Position numbers and translations under genes: made by a program. A stretch of 64,000 nt of DNA, taken from contig NZ_JAGSYE010000002.1 in assembly GCF_025685565.1 (NCBI RefSeq), positions 744,001 through 808,000 of the forward strand. The letters run 5' to 3'. Every line of letters begins with the position of its first letter. Within the stretch, counting starts at the first letter, position 1. Source of the stretch: Granulicella aggregans. Lineage in GTDB: Bacteria > Acidobacteriota > Terriglobia > Terriglobales > Acidobacteriaceae. Of the stretch, positions 33,863 through 42,500 are shown piece after piece. Under the pieces are notes generated by a model that saw only the letters and a program-made list of their open reading frames with translations, did no database searches and was not told where the DNA came from.

Positions 33863-34966
33863 ATGCCTACCGGCACGCCGGCTGCATCACAACCCGACCA
33901 CAGGCACTCAGCGAGACCTGTGGATGCGAATCGACTGCGATCCGCAGTGGCGGCAAGGTCGGCGGCAGGGACTTTATCCATCCTGTTGGTGCAGGCGCTC
34001 AGCGCACGTACCGCCCTGGCAGCTTCCCTCGCGACAAATAAGCTCTACGGAGTGCGGCATGAGTTAGTCTGGCCGACTCTCTGCGGAACGGCGGGCATCG
34101 CGGTGTTTCTTATTCTCCACGCAGGGGTTCGCCTAACCCGCGCAGCTTTTGCCCGCAACTCGAATCGCAAAGGAAATGGCGCTGCCTCCGCCCCGTCCGT
34201 AGAACAGTTCGTGGAGGACGCACGGAAGCTCCACATCGATCCAGAGATAGCCCGCGAGACGTTTCAAAAGCTCGCCAGCCTGCTTACCCCGGAGACCTCG
34301 TTCGGCGTCCATGATGAGCTGCGTGGAGCTCTGCGCCTGTCGGAGCAGCAGATCGATTCCCTGCTTTCGGCGCTCGGTAATCGCTCCAGGCTGCCGGTGA
34401 GCTCTGCCTCAGCTCTCAGCGTCTACGATCTACTGCAATACGTTCAGACTTCGCCGAAATCGACATCAGGGCAGTTCTACCTGCGAAGCGGCGCAGCCGT
34501 TCAACCATCGATAACGTCGCCGGCATCTCCGCTGTCCGACCTGCAAAATGCCTCACCCCGGGACTCGCGCTTTCGTACCCGCGCCCACTTCTCGGGGGTC
34601 AAGCGCCGCGCCAGCGACTACAGCGGGCCCTACCGGCGCGCCACCGACAGGCTCCCCGAAGGCACCTATTCCGGGCCCCTGCGCCGTGCGTCGGATCGTC
34701 AGGATGCTGGTACGGGTCACGACTCGAGGCAGGATTCCAGAGTGGGCGATCGCAGGAGCTCGGAACGCCGAGCGGTCGTCTTGGAGGGAAACTCGGAGCC
34801 GGCAAAGCAGCATAGGGCGGTATCGGCAGATACCAGCCTGCTAAACCAGTGCCTCAACGTACCTAACGCGCAAACCCGAAGCGAGACGGAACTCGCCATT
34901 GCGCCGGCTTCTTCCAGGAATCGCGAAGGCAGGGTGCAACCCATTGCCACCCTGCAACGAGGCTGA
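33863..34966 (+). CDS. Unknown membrane protein with RR(A/T)SDR repeats
   Basis: This protein of about 367 residues has hydrophobic segments at about residues 36-56 and 70-90 (PTLCGTAGIAVFLILHAGVR). A helical region follows (VEQFVEDARKLHIDPEIARE). The second half is disordered and basic, with imperfect repeats SDYSGPYRRATDR, TYSGPLRRASDR and VGDRRSSERR at about residues 245-305. No family was recognised. The repeats resemble kinase-type R-R-x-S/T sites, but that is only a visual likeness. The true start may be downstream of 33863. Confidence 0.55.
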   Translation: MPTGTPAASQPDHRHSARPVDANRLRSAVAARSAAGTLSILLVQALSARTALAASLATNKLYGVRHELVWPTLCGTAGIAVFLILHAGVRLTRAAFARNSNRKGNGAASAPSVEQFVEDARKLHIDPEIARETFQKLASLLTPETSFGVHDELRGALRLSEQQIDSLLSALGNRSRLPVSSASALSVYDLLQYVQTSPKSTSGQFYLRSGAAVQPSITSPASPLSDLQNASPRDSRFRTRAHFSGVKRRASDYSGPYRRATDRLPEGTYSGPLRRASDRQDAGTGHDSRQDSRVGDRRSSERRAVVLEGNSEPAKQHRAVSADTSLLNQCLNVPNAQTRSETELAIAPASSRNREGRVQPIATLQRG

Positions 34967-34967
34967 G

Positions 34968-35585
34968 TCAGGTCAGATCGTCCGGATCGAACCCCGGCAC
35001 CTTCCGTCCTAGTGCTGTCATATCGTGGCGGCTGCCGATCAGGCTTTCCACCACGCCGTCGATCTCCGCGTCCGATTCCGCCTCAGCCGTCATCCGCTCA
35101 AGGCCGTCCGACACGACGATGCTCTCGAGCAACACGGTTGCGTGTGCCACCGCGACGTGGTCCTGATTCAATCCTTCAGGAGTCTTCGCCTTGATGCCTA
35201 CTTCGCTCGGCTTCAGGTGCAACAACTCAGCGACACGTTCGCGCAGTTCGCCAGCGATCGGGCCAATCTTCGGAGCGGCGAGTACCAACACGGTATCGAT
35301 GTTCACGATGCGATAGCCCGCCATGGCGATCTCTTCCAATGCCGTCTCGAGGAAGATCGCCGAGTCGGCGTTCTTCCAGCGCGGATCGCTGGGCGGGAAG
35401 AAGCTTCCGATGTCTCCCGCCGAAACTGCACCCAGCAGGGCGTCGGTGATGGCGTGCAGCAGCACATCACCATCCGAGTGCCCGGCGAGTCCTTCGTGAT
35501 GCTTAATCTTCAACCCGCCGATCACCAGCGGAACTCCCGCCTTGAAGGCGTGCGAGTCGAATCCGTAACCGATTCTCATGCTCAT
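34968..35585 (-). CDS. ispF: 2-C-methyl-D-erythritol 2,4-cyclodiphosphate synthase IspF
   Basis: IspF cyclises CDP-ME-2-phosphate to MEcPP in the MEP isoprenoid pathway. The zinc ligands are in RIGYGFDSHAF at residues 4-14 and GHSDGDVLLHAITDALLGA. SAGDIGSFFPPSDPRWK, IVNIDTVLVLAAPKI and IKAKTPEGL are further hallmarks. At 205 residues it has about 45 residues beyond the usual C-terminus, including AEAESDAEIDGVVESLIG. The start overlaps the ispD stop by 4 bp (ATGA). Confidence 0.95.
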   Translation of the reverse strand: MSMRIGYGFDSHAFKAGVPLVIGGLKIKHHEGLAGHSDGDVLLHAITDALLGAVSAGDIGSFFPPSDPRWKNADSAIFLETALEEIAMAGYRIVNIDTVLVLAAPKIGPIAGELRERVAELLHLKPSEVGIKAKTPEGLNQDHVAVAHATVLLESIVVSDGLERMTAEAESDAEIDGVVESLIGSRHDMTALGRKVPGFDPDDLT

Positions 35586-36421
35586 TCGTGCCTCGTTCCT
35601 GAACCAGTTCCCAGATAAAACTCCGCAAGTTCCAGGTCGCCGGGTTGCGTTACTTTGAAGTTCCGCGCCGATCCGGCGACGACCACCACCGGCACTCCGG
35701 CGCGTTCGAGCAGACTTGCCTCGTCGGTCCCCTGAAACTCGTCCGCAGAGGCCTCATCAAACGCCCGCTGCATGGTTGCAAAGCGCGCGCCTTGAGGTGT
35801 CTGCGCGTAGACGACGCGCTCGCGCGGGATCGTTGAACTTACCAGAGCGCCGTCTGCGGTGCGCTCCACCTGCTTGATCGTGTCCACCGCCGGGAGGCCT
35901 ACGATCGCCGCGCCGTGCTTCAAGACAGCATCAATGGTGCGGTCGATCGTCGCCGGCTCGATCAGCGGCCTTACCGCGTCATGCACTAGGACCACGTCGT
36001 CCGCCGCAGCCTTATATTTGCCGCCAACTTCGGCCAGCGCCTTCGCCACAGAGTCCTGACGGCTGTCGCCTCCTTCCACTACGAAAATCCGGTCGGACTT
36101 CGGCATCTCTGCGTTATGGATCTGTTGCCGAACCCGATCCATCTCCTGCGCCTTCACCGCCACGTAGATCGCGTCGACACGTCCGACCGCGAGAAAAGCC
36201 TCAAGCGTGTGGATCAGGATCGGCTTGCCACCGATCGAAAGAAACTGTTTCGGCGCGGGAGAGGGCATCACGGCCACAGATGCCGAAGCCGCTATCGCCG
36301 GCACCACGTTCAGGGCGTCAGAACCGCTCGAAGTACCCGCAGCGACATGGCCGCCATGGCCCGAAGCCATCCGCGTGCCGAGGCCCGCCGCTGGAAGAAT
36401 TACATGGACTCGCATAACCAC
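35582..36421 (-). CDS. ispD: 2-C-methyl-D-erythritol 4-phosphate cytidylyltransferase IspD
   Basis: IspD makes CDP-ME from MEP and CTP. The nucleotide-binding motif VILPAAGLGTRMASG is near residues 7-21, PKQFLSIGGKPILIHTLEAF follows at about 56-75, and VLVHDAVRPLIEP and IPRERVVYAQTPQGARF are present. About 30 residues rich in Ala, Gly, Ser and Pro separate GTRM from PKQF; in known IspD the two are nearly adjacent. ATG codons at 36421 and 36415 are both possible starts. It is coupled to ispF. Confidence 0.93.
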   Translation of the reverse strand: MVMRVHVILPAAGLGTRMASGHGGHVAAGTSSGSDALNVVPAIAASASVAVMPSPAPKQFLSIGGKPILIHTLEAFLAVGRVDAIYVAVKAQEMDRVRQQIHNAEMPKSDRIFVVEGGDSRQDSVAKALAEVGGKYKAAADDVVLVHDAVRPLIEPATIDRTIDAVLKHGAAIVGLPAVDTIKQVERTADGALVSSTIPRERVVYAQTPQGARFATMQRAFDEASADEFQGTDEASLLERAGVPVVVVAGSARNFKVTQPGDLELAEFYLGTGSGTRHE

Positions 36422-36455
36422 CTAACTATAACAAGTTGCGGTGTCGTAAACCGGA

Positions 36456-36962
36456 CTAGCTCGCCGTCTTGTCTGAGGCGCTCACGGTCTTGTCGCCCTT
36501 GCGCGGGTTGAAGAGCAGCATCATCTCGTTCGTCTGCTTGAATCCATACTTCTCATAGATCGGCTTGCCGAACTTCGAGGCATGCAGCGTCACCACTTCA
36601 CATCCGCGCACCCGGGCCTCCTCGACACATCTTGCCAGTAGCGTCTTCGCCAGACCGCGACCACGAAACTCCGCCGCCGTATAGAAGTTCAGCAGGTACG
36701 CACGCACCGGCGCGGGGTCGAGAAAGTGCGGCGGAAACTCCATCAGCCACAGCCCCGCCCCGCCGACGACCACGCCGTCCTCGCTGGCGAGCCAGCCGAT
36801 GTAGCGGTCCTCGGCGATCTTGGTCCGCACCCAGGGCACGAACGCCTGCTCCATCGCCGCCATCACTTCGTCGTCGGGCTGCCCGGCATCCAGGAACATC
36901 TGCCGGCGCTGCTGCCCGATCAACTGCGCATCCCCCGGGGTTGCCAACCGTATCTCGAACAT
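36456..36962 (-). CDS. GNAT-family N-acetyltransferase
   Basis: The start at 36962 gives a 168-residue protein beginning MFEIRLATPGDAQLIGQQRR, a typical GNAT opening. The acetyl-CoA motif A is NFYTAAEFRGRGLAKTLLAR at about residues 92-111 with R-G-R-G-L-A. Motif B follows with VVTLHASKFGKPIYEKYGFK. It is complete; substrate unknown. It lies downstream of nothing obvious, with 242 bp to the divergent tilS. Confidence 0.87.
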   Translation of the reverse strand: MFEIRLATPGDAQLIGQQRRQMFLDAGQPDDEVMAAMEQAFVPWVRTKIAEDRYIGWLASEDGVVVGGAGLWLMEFPPHFLDPAPVRAYLLNFYTAAEFRGRGLAKTLLARCVEEARVRGCEVVTLHASKFGKPIYEKYGFKQTNEMMLLFNPRKGDKTVSASDKTAS

Positions 36963-37204
36963 CGCTGGAGTATAGCTGTCGGTTCCCAGCTCGAACACCC
37001 CCACCGCGGCGTACAGATGCGTATAGTTACAGTTAGCACTGGATGCTGAACGGTGATAGGCGTGCGCCCGAAGGCCTCTTTGCGTTCGCAGATTGGCATG
37101 GCATTCAGCTTGTCCAGTGCGAATTCTCCGTAAGATTGGACGCCACAGGCCTCCCGCAGGGTCGAGACATCTGGACTCTGACTCCCCCACGTAAACTCGT
37201 ACCA

Positions 37205-38257
37205 ATGCTTCCCTTCTCCCGCGAACACCTCCGTCCCGGCGACCGCCTCTGCGCCGCTGTCTCCGGCGGAGCGGACTCCGTTGCCCTCCTGCTTGCTCTG
37301 CACGCCGCAAATCGTCAGCACAAAGACGCTCTCGGGGCCGTGCTCTCCGCCGTCCACGTCCACCACAACCTTCGTGGCGATGAAGCCGACGCCGACGCAA
37401 CCTTCGTCGCCGATCTCTGCGCCCGCCTCGAAGTCCCGCTGCACCGCATCGAAGTCGACGTACCCGAGCATATCGCTAGCACTGGCGAGACGCTCGAAGA
37501 GGCCGCCCGAAACCTCCGCTACGCCGCCTTCCACGAGCTCCTGTCCACCGGGCAGGCTGACGCGATCCTCACCGCCCACACCCTCGACGATCAGGCCGAG
37601 ACCGTTCTGATGAAGCTACTCCGCGGCGCGTGGACCGACGGCCTGAGCGCCATCCATCCTGTTCTTGTCCCAGATAAGCCCAAAACGGGACAGATTATCC
37701 GTCCCCTCCTCGCTACCCGCCGTTCGCAAATCGAAACCTATCTCCACGAGCACAACCAGCCCTGGCGTGAGGACTCCTCGAACGCCGACACCCACCACAC
37801 CCGCAACCGCGTTCGCCACGAGTTAATGCCGCTCCTCCGCACCTTCAACCCTAATCTCGACCAGGCTCTTGCGAACATCGCCGAGCTAGCCCGCGAAGAG
37901 GAGTCGCGCTGGCAGACGGAACTCGCACGGCTGCTCCCGCAGCTTCTTCTTCCCGGCAAGCCCGTTCGCGGCGGAGGCCGCGCCGTCAGCACAAATCCTG
38001 CGGATTCTGCGCTTTCCATCGAGATCGAGCGCCTCCGCGCCTTCGATCCGGCCTTACGCCGCCGCGTTCTGCGCGCCGCCGCACGGCAGCTTGGCGTAAG
38101 GCTCTCCTTTGAGGAGACCGCCCGACTTCTGGCCCTATGCGGACTCCAGCCGCACCCAACGGTAACGTCACGAAGCGGTGCAGTGCTGCAACTTTCGAAC
38201 CAGCTTAGGGCCGAGCGGTCGATCCGCGAAATTCGCCTCTCCCGCTACTTTGCCTAG
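37205..38257 (+). CDS. tilS: tRNA(Ile)-lysidine synthetase TilS
   Basis: TilS ligates lysine to C34 of tRNA-Ile(CAU) so that it reads AUA. The start at 37205 (MLPFSREHLRPGDR) places the PP-loop VSGGADSVALLLAL at residues 19-32, the normal distance; the frame is open to 37043. VHVHHNLRGDEADADATFV, ETLEEAARNLRYAAF, TAHTLDDQAETVLMKLLRG and RNRVRHELMPLL are all present. The C-terminal substrate-binding part is short. It precedes ftsH, a common gene order, though 357 bp apart. Confidence 0.93.
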   Translation: MLPFSREHLRPGDRLCAAVSGGADSVALLLALHAANRQHKDALGAVLSAVHVHHNLRGDEADADATFVADLCARLEVPLHRIEVDVPEHIASTGETLEEAARNLRYAAFHELLSTGQADAILTAHTLDDQAETVLMKLLRGAWTDGLSAIHPVLVPDKPKTGQIIRPLLATRRSQIETYLHEHNQPWREDSSNADTHHTRNRVRHELMPLLRTFNPNLDQALANIAELAREEESRWQTELARLLPQLLLPGKPVRGGGRAVSTNPADSALSIEIERLRAFDPALRRRVLRAAARQLGVRLSFEETARLLALCGLQPHPTVTSRSGAVLQLSNQLRAERSIREIRLSRYFA

Positions 38258-38614
38258 TCTGGCAAGGGAAATCTCACGGAATGGCTCGAAACGTGTCAAC
38301 TCTTCCTCGCAGCGCCGGAGTTCACCCCGAGGCCGCCCGGCAACTTCCGCAAAACCAGCCGCGCGAAACTAGCGTTCTCAAGAGTAGAATTGTGAGCAAT
38401 TGGGATGCACGGCCTTGGTGGGACGAAACTCATCTCACCTGTTCCCTGAACCGTTGTGCATAAAGTGTCGTCTAATGGATAGCTGTCCAGACTTCCGCAA
38501 CTCTATCGGCCTCCCCTGCAGGATAAGACACCGATAGACTTCGGCTACTGGGCTCCTAAAGAAGCCGGACATAATTCTTCCGGCCGGGATCAGCCGAAGC
38601 AGGAAAACGAGGAA
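38258..38614. other. Leader region upstream of ftsH, no gene seen
   Basis: Neither strand of this 357-bp gap has a family-like frame. A GTCGTCTAATGGATAG stretch at 38467-38482 resembles a tRNA D-arm, but no cloverleaf could be completed. The ftsH promoter probably lies here. Confidence 0.5.
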
Positions 38615-40543
38615 ATGCGCTTGAACTCAACCGTTAAACAAATTCTCATCTGGGTCTTCATGATCGCCTGCCTGATCTGCCTGTGGCAGTTCGTGGTCAA
38701 AGGCACGGGCATGGGACAGGATCACTCGATCAGCCTGTCGCAATTCTTGAATGATGCCAGCACCGGCAAGGTCAAGGACGTGGTCGTGAACGGCGCTGAG
38801 GTCACGGGCCATTATCAGGACGACCCCAAGAACCAGTTCCGCACCACCATCCCGGGCAACTATCCGGACATGTACAAGACCCTGCAGGAGCATGGCGTCT
38901 CGGTCACGATCAAGGACCAGAACTCCAATCAGTGGATCAGTCTGCTGATCTCGATTGCGCCGTTCGCGCTGCTGCTCGGCCTATGGTTCTTCCTGCTGCG
39001 CCAGATGCAGTCCGGCGGCAACAAGGCAATGAGCTTTGGCAAGAGCCGCGCCCGTCTGCTCTCCATGCAGCAGAAGAAGATCACCTTCAAGGATGTCGCT
39101 GGGGTTGATGAGGCCAAGGAAGAGCTGAAGGAGATCATCGAGTTCCTTCGCGAGGCCCAGAAGTTCCAGCGCCTCGGCGGCCGTATCCCCAAGGGCGTGC
39201 TGCTCGTCGGACCTCCCGGCACCGGGAAGACTTTGCTCGCACGCGCTGTCGCTGGCGAGGCCAATGTTCCCTTCTTCTCCATCTCCGGTTCGGACTTCGT
39301 AGAGATGTTTGTCGGCGTCGGCGCAAGCCGCGTTCGCGACCTCTTTGAACAGGGCAAGAAGAACGCTCCCTGCATCATCTTCATCGATGAGATCGACGCT
39401 GTTGGCCGTCATCGTGGCGCAGGCCTCGGCGGCGGACACGACGAGCGTGAGCAGACCCTGAACCAGCTTCTGGTCGAGATGGACGGCTTCGAAGCGAACG
39501 ATGGTGTCATCCTCATCGCCGCGACCAACCGCCCTGACGTGCTCGATCCGGCGCTTCTCCGCCCCGGCCGTTTCGACCGACGCGTCGTCGTCGATCGCCC
39601 CGACATCCGTGGCCGCGAAGAGGTCCTTCGCGTTCATTCAAAGAAAGTCCCGATGGCCGAGGACGTCAACCTCAATCAGCTCGCTCGTGGGACACCGGGA
39701 TTCTCCGGCGCCGACCTTGCGAACATGGTGAACGAGGCTGCCCTCACCGCCGCCCGCTTCAACCGCAAGGCTGTACACATGTACGACTTTGAAGTGGCCA
39801 AGGACAAGGTGCTGATGGGCGCGGAGCGCAAGTCCATGCTGCGCAGCCCTGAAGAGCTGAAGACCACCGCGTACCACGAGGCCGGTCACACCCTCGTCGC
39901 CGCGCTGCGCGATCACTCCGATCCTCTGCACAAGGTCACAATCATCCCTCGCGGAATGGCGTTGGGCGTCACCGTCTATCTGCCCGATGGCGACAATCAC
40001 ACCGTCTCCAAGGACTATCTCGAGACTCGCCTCGCCATGATGATGGGCGGACGCGTTGCGGAAGAGATCTTCCTGAAGCAGATGACCACCGGAGCTGGCA
40101 GCGATATCGAGCGCGCTACGTCGCTCGCTCGCGCCATGGTCTGCGAGTACGGCATGTCGGCTCTTGGGCCGATGACCTTCGGCAAGAAGGAACAGGAGGT
40201 CTTCCTGGGTCGCGAGATCGGCCAGTCCCGCGACTTCTCCGACGACACCGCCAAGCAGATCGACGTCGAGGTTCGCCGCTTCGTCGACGAGGCTTACGCG
40301 TCGGCCTACAGCATCCTCGACAACAACCACGACATCATGCACCGTATGTCGGCTGCCCTGCTCGAGCGCGAGACGCTCGACGCGGCGGAGATCAAGCTAA
40401 TCATCGAAGGCAAGGAACTTCCCGAGGCGCGGTCCCCGCTCTCTCAGGTTGGCCCTGGCCCCGGTGGCGACGTCCAGAAGATCCTCAAGCCCGAAGGCGG
40501 TCGCAAGCCTGGCTTTGGCGACAGCCAGCCCAGCCCGGCGTAA
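38615..40543 (+). CDS. ftsH: ATP-dependent zinc metalloprotease FtsH
   Basis: This 642-residue membrane protease degrades misfolded membrane and regulatory proteins. Membrane helices are at about residues 8-25 and 105-127, flanking a periplasmic domain. Walker A is [20 protein letters not shown] at about residues 195-214, Walker B is [18 protein letters not shown], and the second region of homology is [18 protein letters not shown]. The zinc site [12 protein letters not shown] is at about residues 420-431. The ATG follows ACGAGGAA. A hairpin terminator follows the gene. Confidence 0.97.
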   Translation: MRLNSTVKQILIWVFMIACLICLWQFVVKGTGMGQDHSISLSQFLNDASTGKVKDVVVNGAEVTGHYQDDPKNQFRTTIPGNYPDMYKTLQEHGVSVTIKDQNSNQWISLLISIAPFALLLGLWFFLLRQMQSGGNKAMSFGKSRARLLSMQQKKITFKDVAGVDEAKEELKEIIEFLREAQKFQRLGGRIPKGVLLVGPPGTGKTLLARAVAGEANVPFFSISGSDFVEMFVGVGASRVRDLFEQGKKNAPCIIFIDEIDAVGRHRGAGLGGGHDEREQTLNQLLVEMDGFEANDGVILIAATNRPDVLDPALLRPGRFDRRVVVDRPDIRGREEVLRVHSKKVPMAEDVNLNQLARGTPGFSGADLANMVNEAALTAARFNRKAVHMYDFEVAKDKVLMGAERKSMLRSPEELKTTAYHEAGHTLVAALRDHSDPLHKVTIIPRGMALGVTVYLPDGDNHTVSKDYLETRLAMMMGGRVAEEIFLKQMTTGAGSDIERATSLARAMVCEYGMSALGPMTFGKKEQEVFLGREIGQSRDFSDDTAKQIDVEVRRFVDEAYASAYSILDNNHDIMHRMSAALLERETLDAAEIKLIIEGKELPEARSPLSQVGPGPGGDVQKILKPEGGRKPGFGDSQPSPA

Positions 40544-40570
40544 ACCGAGCACGCTTTCTAAGACGCACGC

Positions 40571-40601
40571 GAAAGAGGCAGCCACACGGGCTGCCTCTTT
40601 C
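40571..40601 (+). terminator. ftsH terminator hairpin
   Basis: GAAAGAGGCAGCC (40571-40583) pairs perfectly with GGCTGCCTCTTTC (40589-40601) around ACACG, 27 bp past the ftsH stop and followed by GTTTG. The stem may also serve the convergent catalase gene. Confidence 0.88.
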
Positions 40602-40622
40602 GTTTGCACCGACATCATGTTG

Positions 40623-41507
40623 CTAACGTGTAACCAACTCTTCCACGCTCTCCTTATGATGAACCTTGCCATTGGAACCCTTCAGCTTTGAACTCAGTTT
40701 GCTAGGGCCTACTGACGTCGTTGCCTTTTGCGCATCATCCTGCTTGCCGCGCTCTTCGCCATCAATCTTTCCGTTTACGTCGCCTACAGAGAGCCCCTTG
40801 CCGCCAGCGATTTGCGACTCCACGACGTGAAGTCCATGCGCGGTCGTCCACGGCCCACGCATGTCCGTGTCACCTTCGCTACCGTCGCCCGTCGAGCCGT
40901 TGAAATACTCGTCCACAAGTCCTGGCGTCGGCTTCAGCATTCCGATTGAGAATGGGCTCTTCTCCAAGCTCTCAAGCGCCGCGGAGAACGCCTTCATATG
41001 CGTGATCTCGCGGGTCATCAGGAACTGCAGTGTGTCGATCGAACCCGGATCGTCAGTATGGTCGATCAACCGTTCATAGACGATTTTGGCGCGGGCCTCG
41101 GCTGCGATATTGCTTCGCAGGTCGACATCCAGCTCGCCGGTGATCTGTAGATAGTCAGAGGTCCACGCATTGCCCATCGAGTCGAAGATGCCGACTCCAC
41201 CGCCGCCAGCAATCGTCACCAGCGGATCGGCCTCGGCCGCCTCGCGATCGGTCTTGAGAGGCGCAAGGTGCATCCGGATCAGAGCGCCAACTACTTCCAG
41301 GTGGCTCAGCTCCTCCGTACCGATGTCGAGCAGGAGGTCGCGCCGGCCGAGATCGTCGACGCAGTTCCAACCCTGCACGGTGTATTGCATCGCTGCGGCG
41401 AGTTCACCGTTCGCTCCGCCAAACTGCTCCAGCAGCATCTTGCCGAACCTCGGGTCCGGCGTTCCAATATTTACGGTGTACATGAGTTTCTTAATGTGGT
41501 GATACAT
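40623..41507 (-). CDS. Manganese catalase
   Basis: This 294-residue non-heme catalase detoxifies hydrogen peroxide with a dimanganese centre. It begins MYHHIKKLMYTVNIGTPDPR and has FGKMLLEQFGGANGELAAAMQYTVQ at about residues 22-46 and DIGTEELSHLEVVGALIRMH at about 62-81. EARAKIVYERLIDHTDDPG and LMTREITHMKAFSAAL complete the four-helix metal site. The C-terminal 60 residues are low-complexity and Lys/Ser-rich. It is convergent with ftsH. Confidence 0.93.
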   Translation of the reverse strand: MYHHIKKLMYTVNIGTPDPRFGKMLLEQFGGANGELAAAMQYTVQGWNCVDDLGRRDLLLDIGTEELSHLEVVGALIRMHLAPLKTDREAAEADPLVTIAGGGGVGIFDSMGNAWTSDYLQITGELDVDLRSNIAAEARAKIVYERLIDHTDDPGSIDTLQFLMTREITHMKAFSAALESLEKSPFSIGMLKPTPGLVDEYFNGSTGDGSEGDTDMRGPWTTAHGLHVVESQIAGGKGLSVGDVNGKIDGEERGKQDDAQKATTSVGPSKLSSKLKGSNGKVHHKESVEELVTR

Positions 41508-41732
41508 AGGGAGGGCTCCATCGACTCTGGCAGAAGATCTTGCTGTTCAGGGATCGCAAGCATAGCGGGCGCACTCCCAGGGTTGGGGGCATCTTCACGC
41601 TATCCTCGCCGCTGACGCTTGCTGCGTACGCGCACACTCCCTAAGGATGCAGACAGCGCACATAGTGCCGCCTCTGTATCCCACGAATAAAGCAAGCTAT
41701 TTTGTTCTTTCCCTGGCGTCGAAGGGGTGCGA

Positions 41733-42434
41733 CTAATCTGCCTCGCTCAGCGACAGCTTGTGTCGCACATCCGACCCACGCACCCAGAAGATTACATCTT
41801 CCGCAATATTGGTCGCATGGTCTGCGGCCCGCTCCAGGTTCCGTGAAATCAGGATCGCGTTCAACGCTTGCTCGCTCACCAGCGCATGCTGCTGCATCAC
41901 GCCGATCAGCTCCGTCTGCACCGAGCGGTTCATCTCGTCAACCTCATCATCCATGGCGAGCACAGACTCCGCCAGCTTCGCATCCGCTTCAAGCAGAGCC
42001 TGAATGGCAGTGCGGATCATGACGCCCACCTTCCCACCCATCTCCTGGATGTCTACCGGCAGAGAGATTTGCGGCGCGTCTCGCAACGACTTCGCACGCT
42101 GGGCTATATTCGCCGACTGATCGCCGATGCGCTCGAGATCGCTGTTGATCTTGATGACGGACAGGATGAAGCGAAGATCGATCGCCATCGGCTGTTCCTT
42201 CGCGAGCAGGTCGTAGGCCATGTCGTCCACCGACGTCTCAGCGGCGTTAATCGCCGCTTCGATCTCCAGCACATGATCGCAGAGAGCCATATCGCCGGCC
42301 AGGTAGGCCTCCACCGAGAACTCCAATGCCTGCTGAGACAACGCTGCCATAGCGAGCAGCTTGTCCTTCAGAGCAACCAACTGCTGTTGAAAATTGATCC
42401 GCGGCAAGCCAGCCTCCTCACTTCTTCGATTCAA
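41733..42434 (-). CDS. phoU: Phosphate transport regulator PhoU
   Basis: This 233-residue protein has two PhoU three-helix bundles. The first has FQQQLVALKDKLLAMAALSQQALE and EAAINAAETSVDDMAYDLLA. The second has IKINSDLERIGDQSANIAQR and later SRNLERAADHATNIAEDVIF, which are the two metal-binding E-R-x-(G/A)-D motifs. PhoU links the PstSCAB transporter to PhoR signalling. No pst genes are next to it here; the neighbours are unrelated. Confidence 0.93.
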   Translation of the reverse strand: MNRRSEEAGLPRINFQQQLVALKDKLLAMAALSQQALEFSVEAYLAGDMALCDHVLEIEAAINAAETSVDDMAYDLLAKEQPMAIDLRFILSVIKINSDLERIGDQSANIAQRAKSLRDAPQISLPVDIQEMGGKVGVMIRTAIQALLEADAKLAESVLAMDDEVDEMNRSVQTELIGVMQQHALVSEQALNAILISRNLERAADHATNIAEDVIFWVRGSDVRHKLSLSEAD

Positions 42435-42500
42435 TGCAATTGCTTATTGTCACCTAAAATCCGAGAACTGCATATGAATCGGGGCGAAACAGGCGCTGCG

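Noticed and set aside
36963..37400. Longer N-terminal form of the GNAT protein
   Set aside because: The extra 146 residues are Arg-rich, without domain, and overlap the tilS upstream region; the GNAT fold starts at 36962.
38465..38540. tRNA-like stretch before ftsH
   Set aside because: GTCGTCTAATGGATAG resembles a D-arm, but no acceptor stem, anticodon stem or T-arm could be paired.
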